From Xanthomonas sp. 3793 (lineage in GTDB: Bacteria; Pseudomonadota; Gammaproteobacteria; Xanthomonadales; Xanthomonadaceae): 64,000 nt of DNA. The notes beneath the pieces were generated by a model. The model searched no databases. It was not told where the DNA came from and worked only from the letters and a program-made list of their open reading frames with translations. Position numbers and translations under genes: made by a program. This document shows positions 34,632-43,046 of this stretch, piece after piece (position 1 is the first letter of the stretch; every line of letters starts with the position of its first letter). Location of the stretch: assembly GCF_024806835.1 (NCBI RefSeq), contig NZ_JANTYU010000007.1, forward strand, positions 1 to 64,000. The letters run 5' to 3'.

Positions 34632-35540
34632 ATGGAGCTGCGTCACCTGCGCTATTTCCTGGCGGTTGCCGAGGAAGGCAATTTCACCCGTGCCGCTGCC
34701 CGGGTCGGCATCGGCCAGCCGCCGCTGAGCCAGCAGATCCAGACGCTGGAGCGCGAGCTGGGTACGCCGCTGTTCCGCCGCACCCATAGCGGTGCGGAGC
34801 TGACGCCAGCCGGCGAGGCCTTTCTCGGCGAGGTGCGCCGGGTGCTGGCCGATGTGGAGCGCGCCGCCGAAACCGCCCGGCGTGTGGCGCGCGGCGAATC
34901 CGGCCGCTTGCGCATGGGCTTCACCGCCTCGGCCGCCTTCAGTCCGGTGGTGCCGCGCCTGATCCGCGATTTCCGCCGGCAATGGCCGCAGGTGGAACTG
35001 CTGCTGGAAGAAACCAACACCGCCAGCCTGCTGGTGGGCCTGGCCGATGGCCGCCTGGATGCGGCATTCGTCCGCTACGGCTTGAGCACGCCACAGGACC
35101 TGCAGCTGCTGCGCTTTGCCGATGAGCCGATGAAGATCGCGGTGCCGGCGGCGCATCCGCTGGCGGCCCACCACAGCGCGCCGCTGGCGGCGCTGGCGGG
35201 CGAGCCGTTCATCCTGTTTCCGCGCAGCTTCGGCTCCAGCCTGTACGACGAAATCCTCGCCGCCTGCCGCGAGTCGGGCGTGACCTTGCGCATCACCCAG
35301 GAGGCGCCGCAGATGTCGTCGATCATCAACCTGGTCGCCGCCGAACTGGGCGTGTCGGTGGTGCCCGCCTCCACCGCACAACTGCAGCGTCCCGGGGTGC
35401 GCTACCTCGATATCGAAGGGCGCATGCCGCTGGCCCGTCTGGCCCTGGCGGTTGCGCCGGGTGCGCTGGACAGCACTCCGCTGGTGCGACATCTATGGGC
35501 GCTGGCGGAACTGATCACTGCCGATGAGGTAAGCCAGTGA
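34632..35540 (+). CDS. LysR family transcriptional regulator
   Basis: 302 residues. MELRHLRYFLAVAEEGNFTRAAARVGIGQPPLSQQIQTLERELGTPLFRRTHSGAELTPAG is a classical LysR helix-turn-helix of the CatM/BenM-CbbR type (PPLSQQI). The effector domain includes LRMGFTASAAFSPVVPRLI and AAELGVSVVPAS. It probably controls the divergent MFS-VOC unit. Inducer not predictable from the sequence. Confidence 0.9.
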   Translation: MELRHLRYFLAVAEEGNFTRAAARVGIGQPPLSQQIQTLERELGTPLFRRTHSGAELTPAGEAFLGEVRRVLADVERAAETARRVARGESGRLRMGFTASAAFSPVVPRLIRDFRRQWPQVELLLEETNTASLLVGLADGRLDAAFVRYGLSTPQDLQLLRFADEPMKIAVPAAHPLAAHHSAPLAALAGEPFILFPRSFGSSLYDEILAACRESGVTLRITQEAPQMSSIINLVAAELGVSVVPASTAQLQRPGVRYLDIEGRMPLARLALAVAPGALDSTPLVRHLWALAELITADEVSQ

Positions 35541-36146
35541 TCGCCACTGGTGGAGCTGGCATGCGTGATCCCGGCGGTTGGGCAATGACCGTTGCGCGGT
35601 GGTGGCCTGCTGGATGCGCCGGTTCTGACTGCATCGCACACATTGCGGGGAGCATGGGTAAGCACCGACAAGCGGCTGCGCAACCGTGGCGAGCACTCGT
35701 GAGCTGGGTGTGGATGGCGCACAGGCAGCACGGTTGTCCGAGTGATCCACGCCGCGCCGAGCAGCGGCCGTGCTCGCCCGGCAGTGAGCGCAGCAGTTCT
35801 GTTTGCCGCGCCTGGTCGGCCCCTGATCGAAGGACAACGTTACCGGTGCACCGTGCCGTGTCACGCTCTTGCCTGAACGCATCAATGCACGCTGCACGTG
35901 CGAAAAGCCACGCCCCGATCAGGGTGGCAGGCGAGATCGATCGATCCAAGGCCATCGCTGTAATTGCAGGTGCACACGCCACCGGAAGATGTCGCTCTGC
36001 GAGCACTCATCGCCACGACCGACGACGCGCAGCCCGCCCAGCCAGACACGACGCAGCAGCATCTGCGCCGACTTCAGGTGGCAGCGCTTGACCTCAACTG
36101 CGATTGAGGTTGTTCAATGCGGGCCTCTTCCATCGATCCGAGTGCC
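35541..36146. other. Long intergenic region, nothing recognised
   Basis: About 600 bases after the LysR gene. Reading frames on both strands are Arg/Ala/Cys-rich and lack ribosome-binding sites or similarity to known proteins. I see no repeat or RNA gene in it. Confidence 0.35.
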
Positions 36147-36815
36147 ATGCATCTTCGTCATCTCCTGCTGCCCTGCCTGGATCCGGCACTGACCCGGCGT
36201 TTTTATCGCGATGTGCTGCAGCTGCCGTTGCACGGCGACACCGTCCACATCGGCTGGACCACGCTGGACTGCGTGCAGGCGCAACATCCGGTCGGCAGTG
36301 TGCATCTGGCCTTCAATGTCGCGCCCTCACGCTTCGAGGCCGCAGCGCGATGGATCGGCGCACGCGCCACGCTGCTCGCCGACCCGCAGGGCCGCCAGCG
36401 CTTCGCCCTGGACGGGGTGTGGCAATCGCAGTCGGTGTATTTCGCCGGCCCGGATGGTGCGGTGCTGGAGCTGATCGCGCGCGCTGCGCTGCACGATGTG
36501 GCGACCGGCAAGGGCGAGTTCCACGGCGAAGAATTGCTGTGCCTGAGCGAAATCGGCTTGCCCAGCAATGATGTCGATGCAGTGACCAGCAGCGTGGCCC
36601 ATCATTTTGGCGTACAGCCGTTTGCGCCAGCCGTGGAGGGCTTTGCCGCGCTGGGCGACAATCATGGCCTGTTGATCGTGGTGGACCAGCGCCGGCGCTG
36701 GTTCCCGCAACAGCGCCAACTGCCGTGGGCCGACGGCTTGCGGGTCAGTGTCGATGCACCGCAACCGGGCCTGCGGCTACGCGATGCGCAGGGCTGGGAA
36801 CTGCTGGCTGCGTAA
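36147..36815 (+). CDS. VOC family protein with two half-domains
   Basis: 222 residues from the ATG at 36147 (36117 is an alternative). HLRHLLLPCLDPALTRRFYRDVLQLPLHGDTVHIGWTTL is the first VOC beta-alpha-beta unit and VYFAGPDGAVLELIAR contains the Glu metal ligand; a second, degenerate unit follows (CLSEIGLPSNDVDAVTSSVAHHFG). Similar proteins are annotated as glyoxalase or ring-cleavage dioxygenase-like. Unlinked to other genes. Confidence 0.8.
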   Translation: MHLRHLLLPCLDPALTRRFYRDVLQLPLHGDTVHIGWTTLDCVQAQHPVGSVHLAFNVAPSRFEAAARWIGARATLLADPQGRQRFALDGVWQSQSVYFAGPDGAVLELIARAALHDVATGKGEFHGEELLCLSEIGLPSNDVDAVTSSVAHHFGVQPFAPAVEGFAALGDNHGLLIVVDQRRRWFPQQRQLPWADGLRVSVDAPQPGLRLRDAQGWELLAA

Positions 36816-37075
36816 GCGACGGCAACGCGCGGGCGTCGTATTTCAACGCGCTATCGAGCCGGATCGGTGCCACTTCCGCCATGCATGCCCTGCCCGCTGC
36901 CGGGCTTGTGGACGAGCGCCGCAGGTCCGCTTGCTGCCATCGCGCCATGCACTGCGCCACCGATGCGGCAGCGCAGTGCATGCACGCAACAGCACGCGAT
37001 GGTATCGATCGCCAGCCTGCTCCCTTCCGCGTTGCGCCAGTTCGCCAATGCGGCAGCCGATGCCCGTGTGTGTCT

Positions 37076-37882
37076 TCAACTGTCCGGTTGAGCGGCCGGC
37101 AAACGGAAAAACGCACGTGCCGCAGCGGTGCTGTTGGCGGCGGTCACGGCGACGTCTTCGCCGCGGTCGCGCGCCAGTTCTTCGACGATATGCGACAGAA
37201 ACATCGGCTCGTTGCGGCGGTCCTTGGGCATGGGCTTGAGCGTGCGCGGCAACAGGTAGGGCGCGTCGGTTTCGATCATCAAACGGTTGGCGGGGATATT
37301 GCGTACCAGCTCGCGCAGATGCGCGCCGCGGCGTTCGTCGCACAGCCAGCCGGTGATGCCGATGTAGTAATCGCGGTCCAGATAGGCGAACAGCTCTTCG
37401 CGCGTGCCGGTGAAGCAATGCACCACGGCCGCCCCCAGCTTGCCCTCTAAGCTGCGCATGATGGACAGGAAGTCCTCGTGCGCATCCCGCTGATGCAGGA
37501 ACAGCGGCTTGCCATTGTCGGCAGCCAGTTGCAGCTGGCGCTCGAAGGCCTTGTGCTGTGCCGGGCGCGGCGCGAAATCGCGGAAGTAATCCAGCCCGCA
37601 TTCGCCCACCGCCACCACCTGCGGATGCGCCTGCAAGGTGCGCATTTCGGCCTCGCACTCGGCGGTGAATTCCACGGCGTGATGCGGGTGTACGCCGGCG
37701 GTGGCATACAGAAATCCGGGATGTTGTTGCGCCAGTTGCAGGGCCAGCGGCGAATGCTCGCGGCTGGCGCCGGTGATCACCAACTGCGCCACACCCGCCT
37801 CGCGTGCGCGTTGCAGCACAGCATCGCGGTCGCGATCGAAGGAATCATGGGTGAGGTTGGCGCCGATATCAATCAACTGCAT
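37076..37882 (-). CDS. tatD: TatD family metal-dependent hydrolase
   Basis: 268 residues. Metal ligands: an altered first motif DIGANLTHDSF (usual D-x-H-x-H replaced as in TatD proper), GECGLDYFRD (Glu), PLFLHQRDAHEDF (His), VVHCFTGTREE (His) and IETDAPYLLPR (Asp), ending EPMFLSHIVEELARDRGE. MQLIDIGANLTHDSFDRDR is the start of E. coli TatD itself, a 3'-5' DNase/RNase. It belongs to quality control of nucleic acids rather than Tat transport. Confidence 0.93.
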   Translation of the reverse strand: MQLIDIGANLTHDSFDRDRDAVLQRAREAGVAQLVITGASREHSPLALQLAQQHPGFLYATAGVHPHHAVEFTAECEAEMRTLQAHPQVVAVGECGLDYFRDFAPRPAQHKAFERQLQLAADNGKPLFLHQRDAHEDFLSIMRSLEGKLGAAVVHCFTGTREELFAYLDRDYYIGITGWLCDERRGAHLRELVRNIPANRLMIETDAPYLLPRTLKPMPKDRRNEPMFLSHIVEELARDRGEDVAVTAANSTAAARAFFRLPAAQPDS

Positions 37883-37954
37883 GGTTCGGGTGTCGCCTGA
37901 AAGAGCAGATGCGATTGTACTGGGTGGGCGTTGCCCTCATCCGCCCTGCGGGCA

Positions 37955-37978
37955 CCTTCTCCCGCAGGCGGGAGAAGG
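37955..37978. repeat. Intergenic palindromic repeat, copy 1
   Basis: Eleven-base perfect stem CCTTCTCCCGC with GCGGGAGAAGG around AG, preceded by GCCCTGCGGGCA. It is the best-kept of a set of related hairpins in this window (see 38086, 60538 and 60654). Confidence 0.6.
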
Positions 37979-37985
37979 GACATCT

Positions 37986-38032
37986 ACAACGGGATCTGGA
38001 TCTCCACGACAGGTTCTCCACAACGGGATCTG
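37986..38032. repeat. Direct repeat of 13 bases
   Basis: ACAACGGGATCTG occurs at 37986-37998 and again at 38020-38032, between the two hairpins at 37955 and 38086. It may be part of the same composite intergenic repeat. Confidence 0.5.
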
Positions 38033-38085
38033 CATGCAGTCCGCCACACCTGCACACCATCAGCCTGCGCGAACGCCGTGCCTTT

Positions 38086-38111
38086 CCCCTCTCCCGCCTG
38101 CGGGAGAGGGG
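38086..38111. repeat. Intergenic palindromic repeat, copy 2
   Basis: Twelve-base perfect stem CCCCTCTCCCGC with GCGGGAGAGGGG around CT, followed by CAGGGGTGAGGG. It lies 30 bases after the stop of the HpxR-like gene (minus strand) and could also end that transcript. Confidence 0.6.
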
Positions 38112-38140
38112 CAGGGGTGAGGGCCGCTTGCGCAGCACGC

Positions 38141-39058
38141 TCAGCCAACCACCGGCACCGCCATCGCATCGATCTTCGCCGCCAGCGCCTGGATCGCCAG
38201 CTGCGCCGAGCGCGAGAGCTGACGCTGCGGGGCCACGCACAAGGCCAGCGTCATCGGTTTGGTCAGGTGCTGACGGAACGGCACGAACGCCAATCGCCCG
38301 TCGGCCACGTCGGGCGCGGCGTCCAGCCACGACATCAGCCCCACGCCCGCACCGGCGCGCACCAGCCCGCGCAAGGTGCGCACGTCGTTGCAATGGGTGA
38401 GCCGCTTCACGTCGATATGCTGGCGCTGGTACAGCACCTTCGCGTGCTCGCCCACGATCAACGGCGCGGCCGGCAGCAGCAACCGGTGCTCCAGCGTCTC
38501 GCTCAGCTGCAGCTCGGTGCGCGTGCTCAACGGGTGGCCCACCGGCATGGCAATCCCCAGCGGGATATCCGCAAATGCGCGCACCTCCAGGTCCACGCTG
38601 CTCACCGGGTCCAGCAGCAGGCCGATGTCCACGTCCGCCGAGGTCACCATCTCCATCACCCGCTGGTTGCGCGCGGTGGACAGGTTGAAGGTGATGCCGG
38701 GGTACTCCTGCACCAGCGCGGCCACCGCCGCCGGCACCACGCCCTCGCTGAGCGCGTCGATCATGGCGATCTCCACGTGCCCGCGGCGCAGCCCCTTGAG
38801 CTCGTCGAAACGCTCCAGGGTGCGCGCGTAGGCCTTCTCCCAGCCGCGTACATCGACCAGCAACAGCTCGCCGGCGGCGGTCAGCCGCAGCCGGCCGGGC
38901 AGGCGCTCGAACAGCTGCGCGCCCAGCTCTTCCTCGGCCTTGAGGATCTGCCGGTCGATCGCCGAGGCCGACACATGCAGCACCTCCGAGGCCTTGCGGA
39001 TGCTGCCGCAGCGGGCCACTTCGATGAAATAACGGGTGAAGCGGGAAAAGGTCAGCAT
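38141..39058 (-). CDS. HpxR-like LysR family regulator of purine catabolism
   Basis: 305 residues. LysR helix-turn-helix: MLTFSRFTRYFIEVARCGSIRKASEVLHVSASAIDRQILKAEEELGAQLFERLPGRLRLTAAG (the AIDRQI form is typical of regulators next to hpxDE-type or bkd genes). Effector domain: EIAMIDALSEGVVPAAVAALVQEYPGI, ADVDIGLLLDP and VRAGAGVGLMSWL. It is divergent from the hpxDE-like genes, as hpxR is in Klebsiella. A palindrome with LysR-box geometry lies between. Inducer is probably hypoxanthine or xanthine, by analogy. Confidence 0.85.
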   Translation of the reverse strand: MLTFSRFTRYFIEVARCGSIRKASEVLHVSASAIDRQILKAEEELGAQLFERLPGRLRLTAAGELLLVDVRGWEKAYARTLERFDELKGLRRGHVEIAMIDALSEGVVPAAVAALVQEYPGITFNLSTARNQRVMEMVTSADVDIGLLLDPVSSVDLEVRAFADIPLGIAMPVGHPLSTRTELQLSETLEHRLLLPAAPLIVGEHAKVLYQRQHIDVKRLTHCNDVRTLRGLVRAGAGVGLMSWLDAAPDVADGRLAFVPFRQHLTKPMTLALCVAPQRQLSRSAQLAIQALAAKIDAMAVPVVG

Positions 39059-39078
39059 GTGGCGGAGCCCGGTTGGCG

Positions 39079-39093
39079 TTGCATTTTTTGCAA
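39079..39093. promoter_or_regulatory. LysR box upstream of hpxDE-like genes
   Basis: TTGCA-TTTTT-TGCAA, a perfect five-base dyad that contains the T-N11-A core of LysR sites, 22 bases from the regulator start and 92 bases from the hpxD start. An ATCGATGTTTGAT stretch about 20 bases downstream could be the second, activation half-site next to the hpxD promoter. Confidence 0.65.
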
Positions 39094-39184
39094 TGGCTTG
39101 GCTGAAAATCGATGTTTGATAACACACCCCCGGCTTCCTAGAGTCAATCCGGCACTGCTCCCGCCTCACGCCAGAGACCGCCCC

Positions 39185-40237
39185 ATGGATGTCGCCGTTC
39201 CCACCCTGCCGCTGCACTGCACCTTCGAAGCCGCCGACTGGCAGCGCCTGGCCCAGCATTGGCACGCGGTGGCGCTGAGCAGCGAGGTGAGCGAGGCGCC
39301 GTTCAAGGCCACCCTGCTGGACGAGCCGCTGGTGCTGTACCGGCTGGGCGAGGAACTGGTGGCCGCGCGCGATGTCTGCCCGCACCGCGGCGTGCCGCTG
39401 AGCATGGGCACCGCCGATGGCGGCGGCGTGGTCTGCGCCTACCACGGGCTGCGCTTCGGCTCGGGCGGGCGCTGCAACCATATCCCCGCCAGCCCCAGCC
39501 AGAACATCCCGGCCAAGATGCGCCTGCACACCTATGCGGTGGCCGAGCGCTACGGCTTGATCTGGGTGTGCCTGTCCAAGCCGGCCGGGGTGAGCGAGGC
39601 CGAAGTGCAGATTCCGCCGATGCCGGGCTGGGACGAGGACGGCTTCCAGCAGATCGTCTGCCCGGCCTTCGACATCGGCGGCAGTGCCGCGCGCCAGCTG
39701 GAAGGCTTCATCGATGTGGCGCATTTCGCCTTCGTGCACACCGCCACCTTTGCCCAGCCGGACAAGCGCGAGGTGCCGGCCTACACCACCACCGAGACGC
39801 CGACCGGCTTCAATGCCGATTACCTCAGCAGCGTGGCGAACTATTCGGTGGACATGCCGTTGCCGGAGGTGGCGCCGGATTTCCAGTGGTTACGCCATTT
39901 CGAGGTGCATCTGCCGTTCACCGCAACGCTCACCATCCACTTCCCGGTGCCTGGCAAGCGCTTGGTGATCATGAATGCGGCCAGCCCGGTGTCCAAGCAC
40001 AAGACCCGCCTGCTGGTGCCGATCGCGCGCAATTTCGACACCCATCTGCCGGTGGAGGACGTGCACGCCTTCAACCTGCGCGTGTTCGAGGAAGACCGCG
40101 CCATGGTCGAGGCGCAGCGCCCCGAATACCTGCCGCTGGACCCGCTGCTGGAGGTGCACATCCCGGCCGATCGCAGCTCGATCGCCTACCGCCGTGGCCT
40201 GCGCAGCCAGGGCTACAGCGACTTCTTCCTGCGTTGA
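39185..40237 (+). CDS. hpxD: Rieske non-heme iron oxygenase, HpxD-like
   Basis: 350 residues. Rieske cluster: CPHRGVPLSMGTADGGGVVCAYHG (Cys-x-His, Cys-x2-His) near residues 65-90. Mononuclear iron site: EGFIDVAHFAFVHT near 175, with Asp/His/His. The rest is an aromatic-ring oxygenase alpha-subunit fold. HpxD of Klebsiella, with HpxE, oxidises hypoxanthine/xanthine in place of molybdenum xanthine dehydrogenase. The next gene is the matching reductase (17 bases away) and purine transport genes follow, so a purine substrate is likely; vanillate-demethylase-like enzymes are the alternative. Confidence 0.85.
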   Translation: MDVAVPTLPLHCTFEAADWQRLAQHWHAVALSSEVSEAPFKATLLDEPLVLYRLGEELVAARDVCPHRGVPLSMGTADGGGVVCAYHGLRFGSGGRCNHIPASPSQNIPAKMRLHTYAVAERYGLIWVCLSKPAGVSEAEVQIPPMPGWDEDGFQQIVCPAFDIGGSAARQLEGFIDVAHFAFVHTATFAQPDKREVPAYTTTETPTGFNADYLSSVANYSVDMPLPEVAPDFQWLRHFEVHLPFTATLTIHFPVPGKRLVIMNAASPVSKHKTRLLVPIARNFDTHLPVEDVHAFNLRVFEEDRAMVEAQRPEYLPLDPLLEVHIPADRSSIAYRRGLRSQGYSDFFLR

Positions 40238-40254
40238 CCGCCAAGGAGCGCGCC

Positions 40255-41214
40255 ATGAGCCTGCATGAAGTGCGTGTGGCCGCAGTGGCCGAGCAAGGCC
40301 ACCGCCAGCGTGCGATCCGGCTGGAGCCGATCGACAGCGAGTTGCCCGCGTTCGAGGCCGGCGCGCATGTGGACCTGCACCTGCCCGATGGCTTGATCCG
40401 CCAGTATTCGATCGCCAGCGCGCCGCATGTGCGCGATCACTATCTGCTGTGCGTCAAATTGGCCGATGCCTCGCGCGGCGGCTCGCGACATCTGTGCGAG
40501 CAACTCAGCGCCGGCGATCGCCTGCAGATTTCCAGCCCGCGCAATCTGTTCCCGCTGCATCCGGGCGAGCGGCATGTGCTGCTCGCCGCCGGCATCGGCA
40601 TCACCCCGCTGCTGTCGATGGCCGAGGCGCTGGAGGTGCGCGGCGAGCCATTCGTGCTGCACTACTACGCGCGCCGGCATGCCGACGTGGCCTTCGTGCA
40701 GCGGCTGCAACAAGGCTTCGCCCATGGGCAGGTGCATGTGCATCTGAGCGATGGCGGGCAAAGCCCGCGCGTGCATGTGCCCGACGCGCTTGTCCAGGCA
40801 GGCGCGCACGACCAACTGTATCTGTGCGGGCCGGCCGCGTTCATGGACCACTTCACGCAGCTGGCCAGGACGCATGGATGGGCTGACGCGCAGCTGCACC
40901 GCGAACACTTCGCTGCCGCCAGTGCCGGCCTTGCGCATGACGCCGACAGCGCCTTCGAGGTGGAGCTGGCTGCCAGTGGTCGCGTGGTGCAGGTGCCGGC
41001 CGATTGCAGCATCGCCAGCGCCTTGCTCGCTGCCGGTATCGAGGTACCGCTATCGTGCGAGCAAGGCATGTGCGGCGCCTGCCTGACCGGCGTGCTTGCC
41101 GGGACCCCGGATCATCGCGACAGCGTGCTCAGCGACAGCGAGCACGCCGCCAACACCCAGATCACGCTGTGCTGCTCGCGCAGCCGTTCGTCACGCCTGG
41201 TGCTGGATCTTTGA
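40255..41214 (+). CDS. hpxE: PDR/VanB family ferredoxin reductase, HpxE-like
   Basis: 319 residues; AAGGAG precedes the ATG at 40255. FMN site RQYSIAS, NADH-binding LLAAGIGITPLLSMAEAL and LYLCGPAAFMDHF, and a C-terminal plant-type [2Fe-2S] domain CEQGMCGACLTGVLAG with the last Cys in TLCCSRS. It carries electrons from NADH to the Rieske oxygenase encoded just upstream. Same two-gene order as hpxDE. Confidence 0.88.
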   Translation: MSLHEVRVAAVAEQGHRQRAIRLEPIDSELPAFEAGAHVDLHLPDGLIRQYSIASAPHVRDHYLLCVKLADASRGGSRHLCEQLSAGDRLQISSPRNLFPLHPGERHVLLAAGIGITPLLSMAEALEVRGEPFVLHYYARRHADVAFVQRLQQGFAHGQVHVHLSDGGQSPRVHVPDALVQAGAHDQLYLCGPAAFMDHFTQLARTHGWADAQLHREHFAAASAGLAHDADSAFEVELAASGRVVQVPADCSIASALLAAGIEVPLSCEQGMCGACLTGVLAGTPDHRDSVLSDSEHAANTQITLCCSRSRSSRLVLDL

Positions 41215-41612
41215 GCGCTGCGCGTGTGTTGCGCCTGTGCAGGCAGGACGACAGCGGGCGCGCAGGTGGCTGATGCCGGTCACGCCGCAGCGCGAAGCAG
41301 CCGCCAACGTTGCAGTGGCCTGTTGGATGGGCGTGGGCTGCGCATCGTCTTGCACGATGCGGTTGCTGCATGCACAAGGCAACGCGGGCGCAGCCGCGCC
41401 AGGCGCTGGCGATCATGCCACTGCGCTGCACAACAGGCGTTGCGCTGGCCACGCATTCCGTGCCCAAGGTCCGTGGCAATTGCCGTTGCGCAGTGCAAGA
41501 TGTTCGGCCCGCGCGTCTGCGCAGCGACCGCGCGGGCCCCCCCTGTGCCAATGAGATGTCTGCCGATGGTCGTGTGTGTGATCGCCCTCCCCCACCGTTG
41601 CCGGAGCGTCCG
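41215..41612. other. Intergenic region before the purine permease
   Basis: About 400 bases. Reading frames are of low quality and continue into the permease frame without homology. Presumably holds the permease promoter; no operator is evident. Confidence 0.35.
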
Positions 41613-42929
41613 ATGAGGCGCTGGCCCGGATTTGCGCTGGCTGCCAATGGCAGCAGCGTGCGCACGGAGGTCCTGGCCGGCGCCACCACCTTCCTGACGA
41701 TGGCCTACATCGTCTTCGTCAACCCCGACATTCTGGCCACCACCGGCATGGAGCACGGCGCGGTGTTCGTGGCGACCTGCCTGGCTGCCGCGCTCGGCTC
41801 GCTGCTGATGGGCGTACTGGCCAACTACCCCATCGGCATGGCGCCGGGCATGGGTTTGAATGCATTTTTCGCGTTCTCCGTGGTGGGCACGCTTGGCTAC
41901 AGCTGGCAGCAGACGCTGGGGCTGGTGTTCGTGTCCGGCTGCGTGTTCCTGCTGCTCAGCGTCACCGGCGCGCGGCGCTGGCTGGTGGACGGCATCCCGG
42001 CCCCGTTGCGCAGCGCGATTGCGGCGGGCATCGGCCTGTTCCTGGCGTTGATCGGCTTGCAGAAGGCCGGCCTGGTGGTGGCGCATCCGCAGACGCTGGT
42101 GACCCTGGGCGACCTGCATCGGCCCGAGCCCTTGCTTGCGCTGGCGGGGCTGCTGCTGATCGGCGTGCTGGAGGTGCGCCGCGTGCGCGGAGCGATGTTG
42201 CTTGGCATCCTGGCGGTCACCGTCGCGGCACTGGCGCTGGGTCTGGTGCACTACCAGGGCGTGCTGTCGCTGCCGCCAAGCCTGGCGCCGACGCTGCTGC
42301 AGCTGGACATTGCCGGCGCCTTGCAAGGCCATGGCAGCGGTGGCGCATTGACCGCCGTGCTGCACGTGGTGCTGGTGTTCGTGCTGGTGGAAATGTTCGA
42401 TGCCACCGGCACCTTGATGGGCGTGGCCCAGCGCGCCGGCCTATTGCACACACACACGCACCGTCGCCAGTTCGACCGCGCCCTGCTCGCCGACAGCACC
42501 GCCATCCTGGCCGGCTCGCTGCTCGGCACCTCCAGCACCACCGCGTACGTGGAGAGCGCTGCCGGTGTACAGGCAGGCGGGCGTACCGGGCTCACCGCAC
42601 TGGTGGTGGCAGCGCTGTTTCTGCTGGCGCTGCTGTTCTCGCCAGTGGCGGCGATGGTGCCGGCGTATGCCACCGCTCCGGCGCTGATCTACCTGGCATC
42701 GGTGATGCTGCGCGAGTGCACGCAGATCCAGTGGGACGACGTCGGCGACGCGTTACCGGCCGCGATCTGCATGCTGGCCATGCCGCTCACCTACTCCATC
42801 GCTACCGGCCTGGCCTTCGGCTTCATCACCTATGCGGCACTGAAGCTGGGCAGCGGCCGCTGGCGCGCCGTGCATCCGGCCACCTGGGCGATTGCCGGCC
42901 TGTTCGTGCTGCGCTATGCGCTGGAGTGA
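41613..42929 (+). CDS. NCS2 family purine permease (AzgA-like)
   Basis: 438 residues; ATG at 41613 has GGAG eight bases upstream, preferred over an ATG at 41553. EVLAGATTFLTMAYIVFVNPDIL, GMAPGMGLNAFFAFSVV, SAIAAGIGLFLALIGLQKAGLVV, VLVEMFDATGTLMGVAQRAGL and LLGTSSTTAYVESAAGVQAGGRTGL are signatures of the AzgA branch (adenine, guanine, hypoxanthine:H+ symport). About 13 membrane segments. It lies between hpxDE and the exported adenosine deaminase and likely imports the bases they work on. Confidence 0.92.
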   Translation: MRRWPGFALAANGSSVRTEVLAGATTFLTMAYIVFVNPDILATTGMEHGAVFVATCLAAALGSLLMGVLANYPIGMAPGMGLNAFFAFSVVGTLGYSWQQTLGLVFVSGCVFLLLSVTGARRWLVDGIPAPLRSAIAAGIGLFLALIGLQKAGLVVAHPQTLVTLGDLHRPEPLLALAGLLLIGVLEVRRVRGAMLLGILAVTVAALALGLVHYQGVLSLPPSLAPTLLQLDIAGALQGHGSGGALTAVLHVVLVFVLVEMFDATGTLMGVAQRAGLLHTHTHRRQFDRALLADSTAILAGSLLGTSSTTAYVESAAGVQAGGRTGLTALVVAALFLLALLFSPVAAMVPAYATAPALIYLASVMLRECTQIQWDDVGDALPAAICMLAMPLTYSIATGLAFGFITYAALKLGSGRWRAVHPATWAIAGLFVLRYALE

Positions 42930-43046
42930 GCGAGGCGCCGCGGGAGTTTTCTGCTCCTCCCACTGGCCACCCAACGCGCCGCGCGGCAAGCTGCATCGCA
43001 ACCGGCGGCGCCGCAACGCCGCCGTCTCACTCTCAGAGCTCACCGC

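Noticed and set aside
35541-36146. Possible small genes on either strand in the gap after the LysR gene
   Set aside because: No ribosome-binding sites, atypical Cys/Arg/Trp content and no recognisable motif.
37900-38140. CRISPR-like array because of repeated GGGATCTG and hairpins
   Set aside because: Only two direct repeats with different spacing and no regular repeat-spacer pattern; better explained as intergenic palindromic repeats.
41280-42365. Gln/Arg-rich minus-strand frame opposite the permease
   Set aside because: Low-complexity antisense frame; the permease signatures on the plus strand are decisive.
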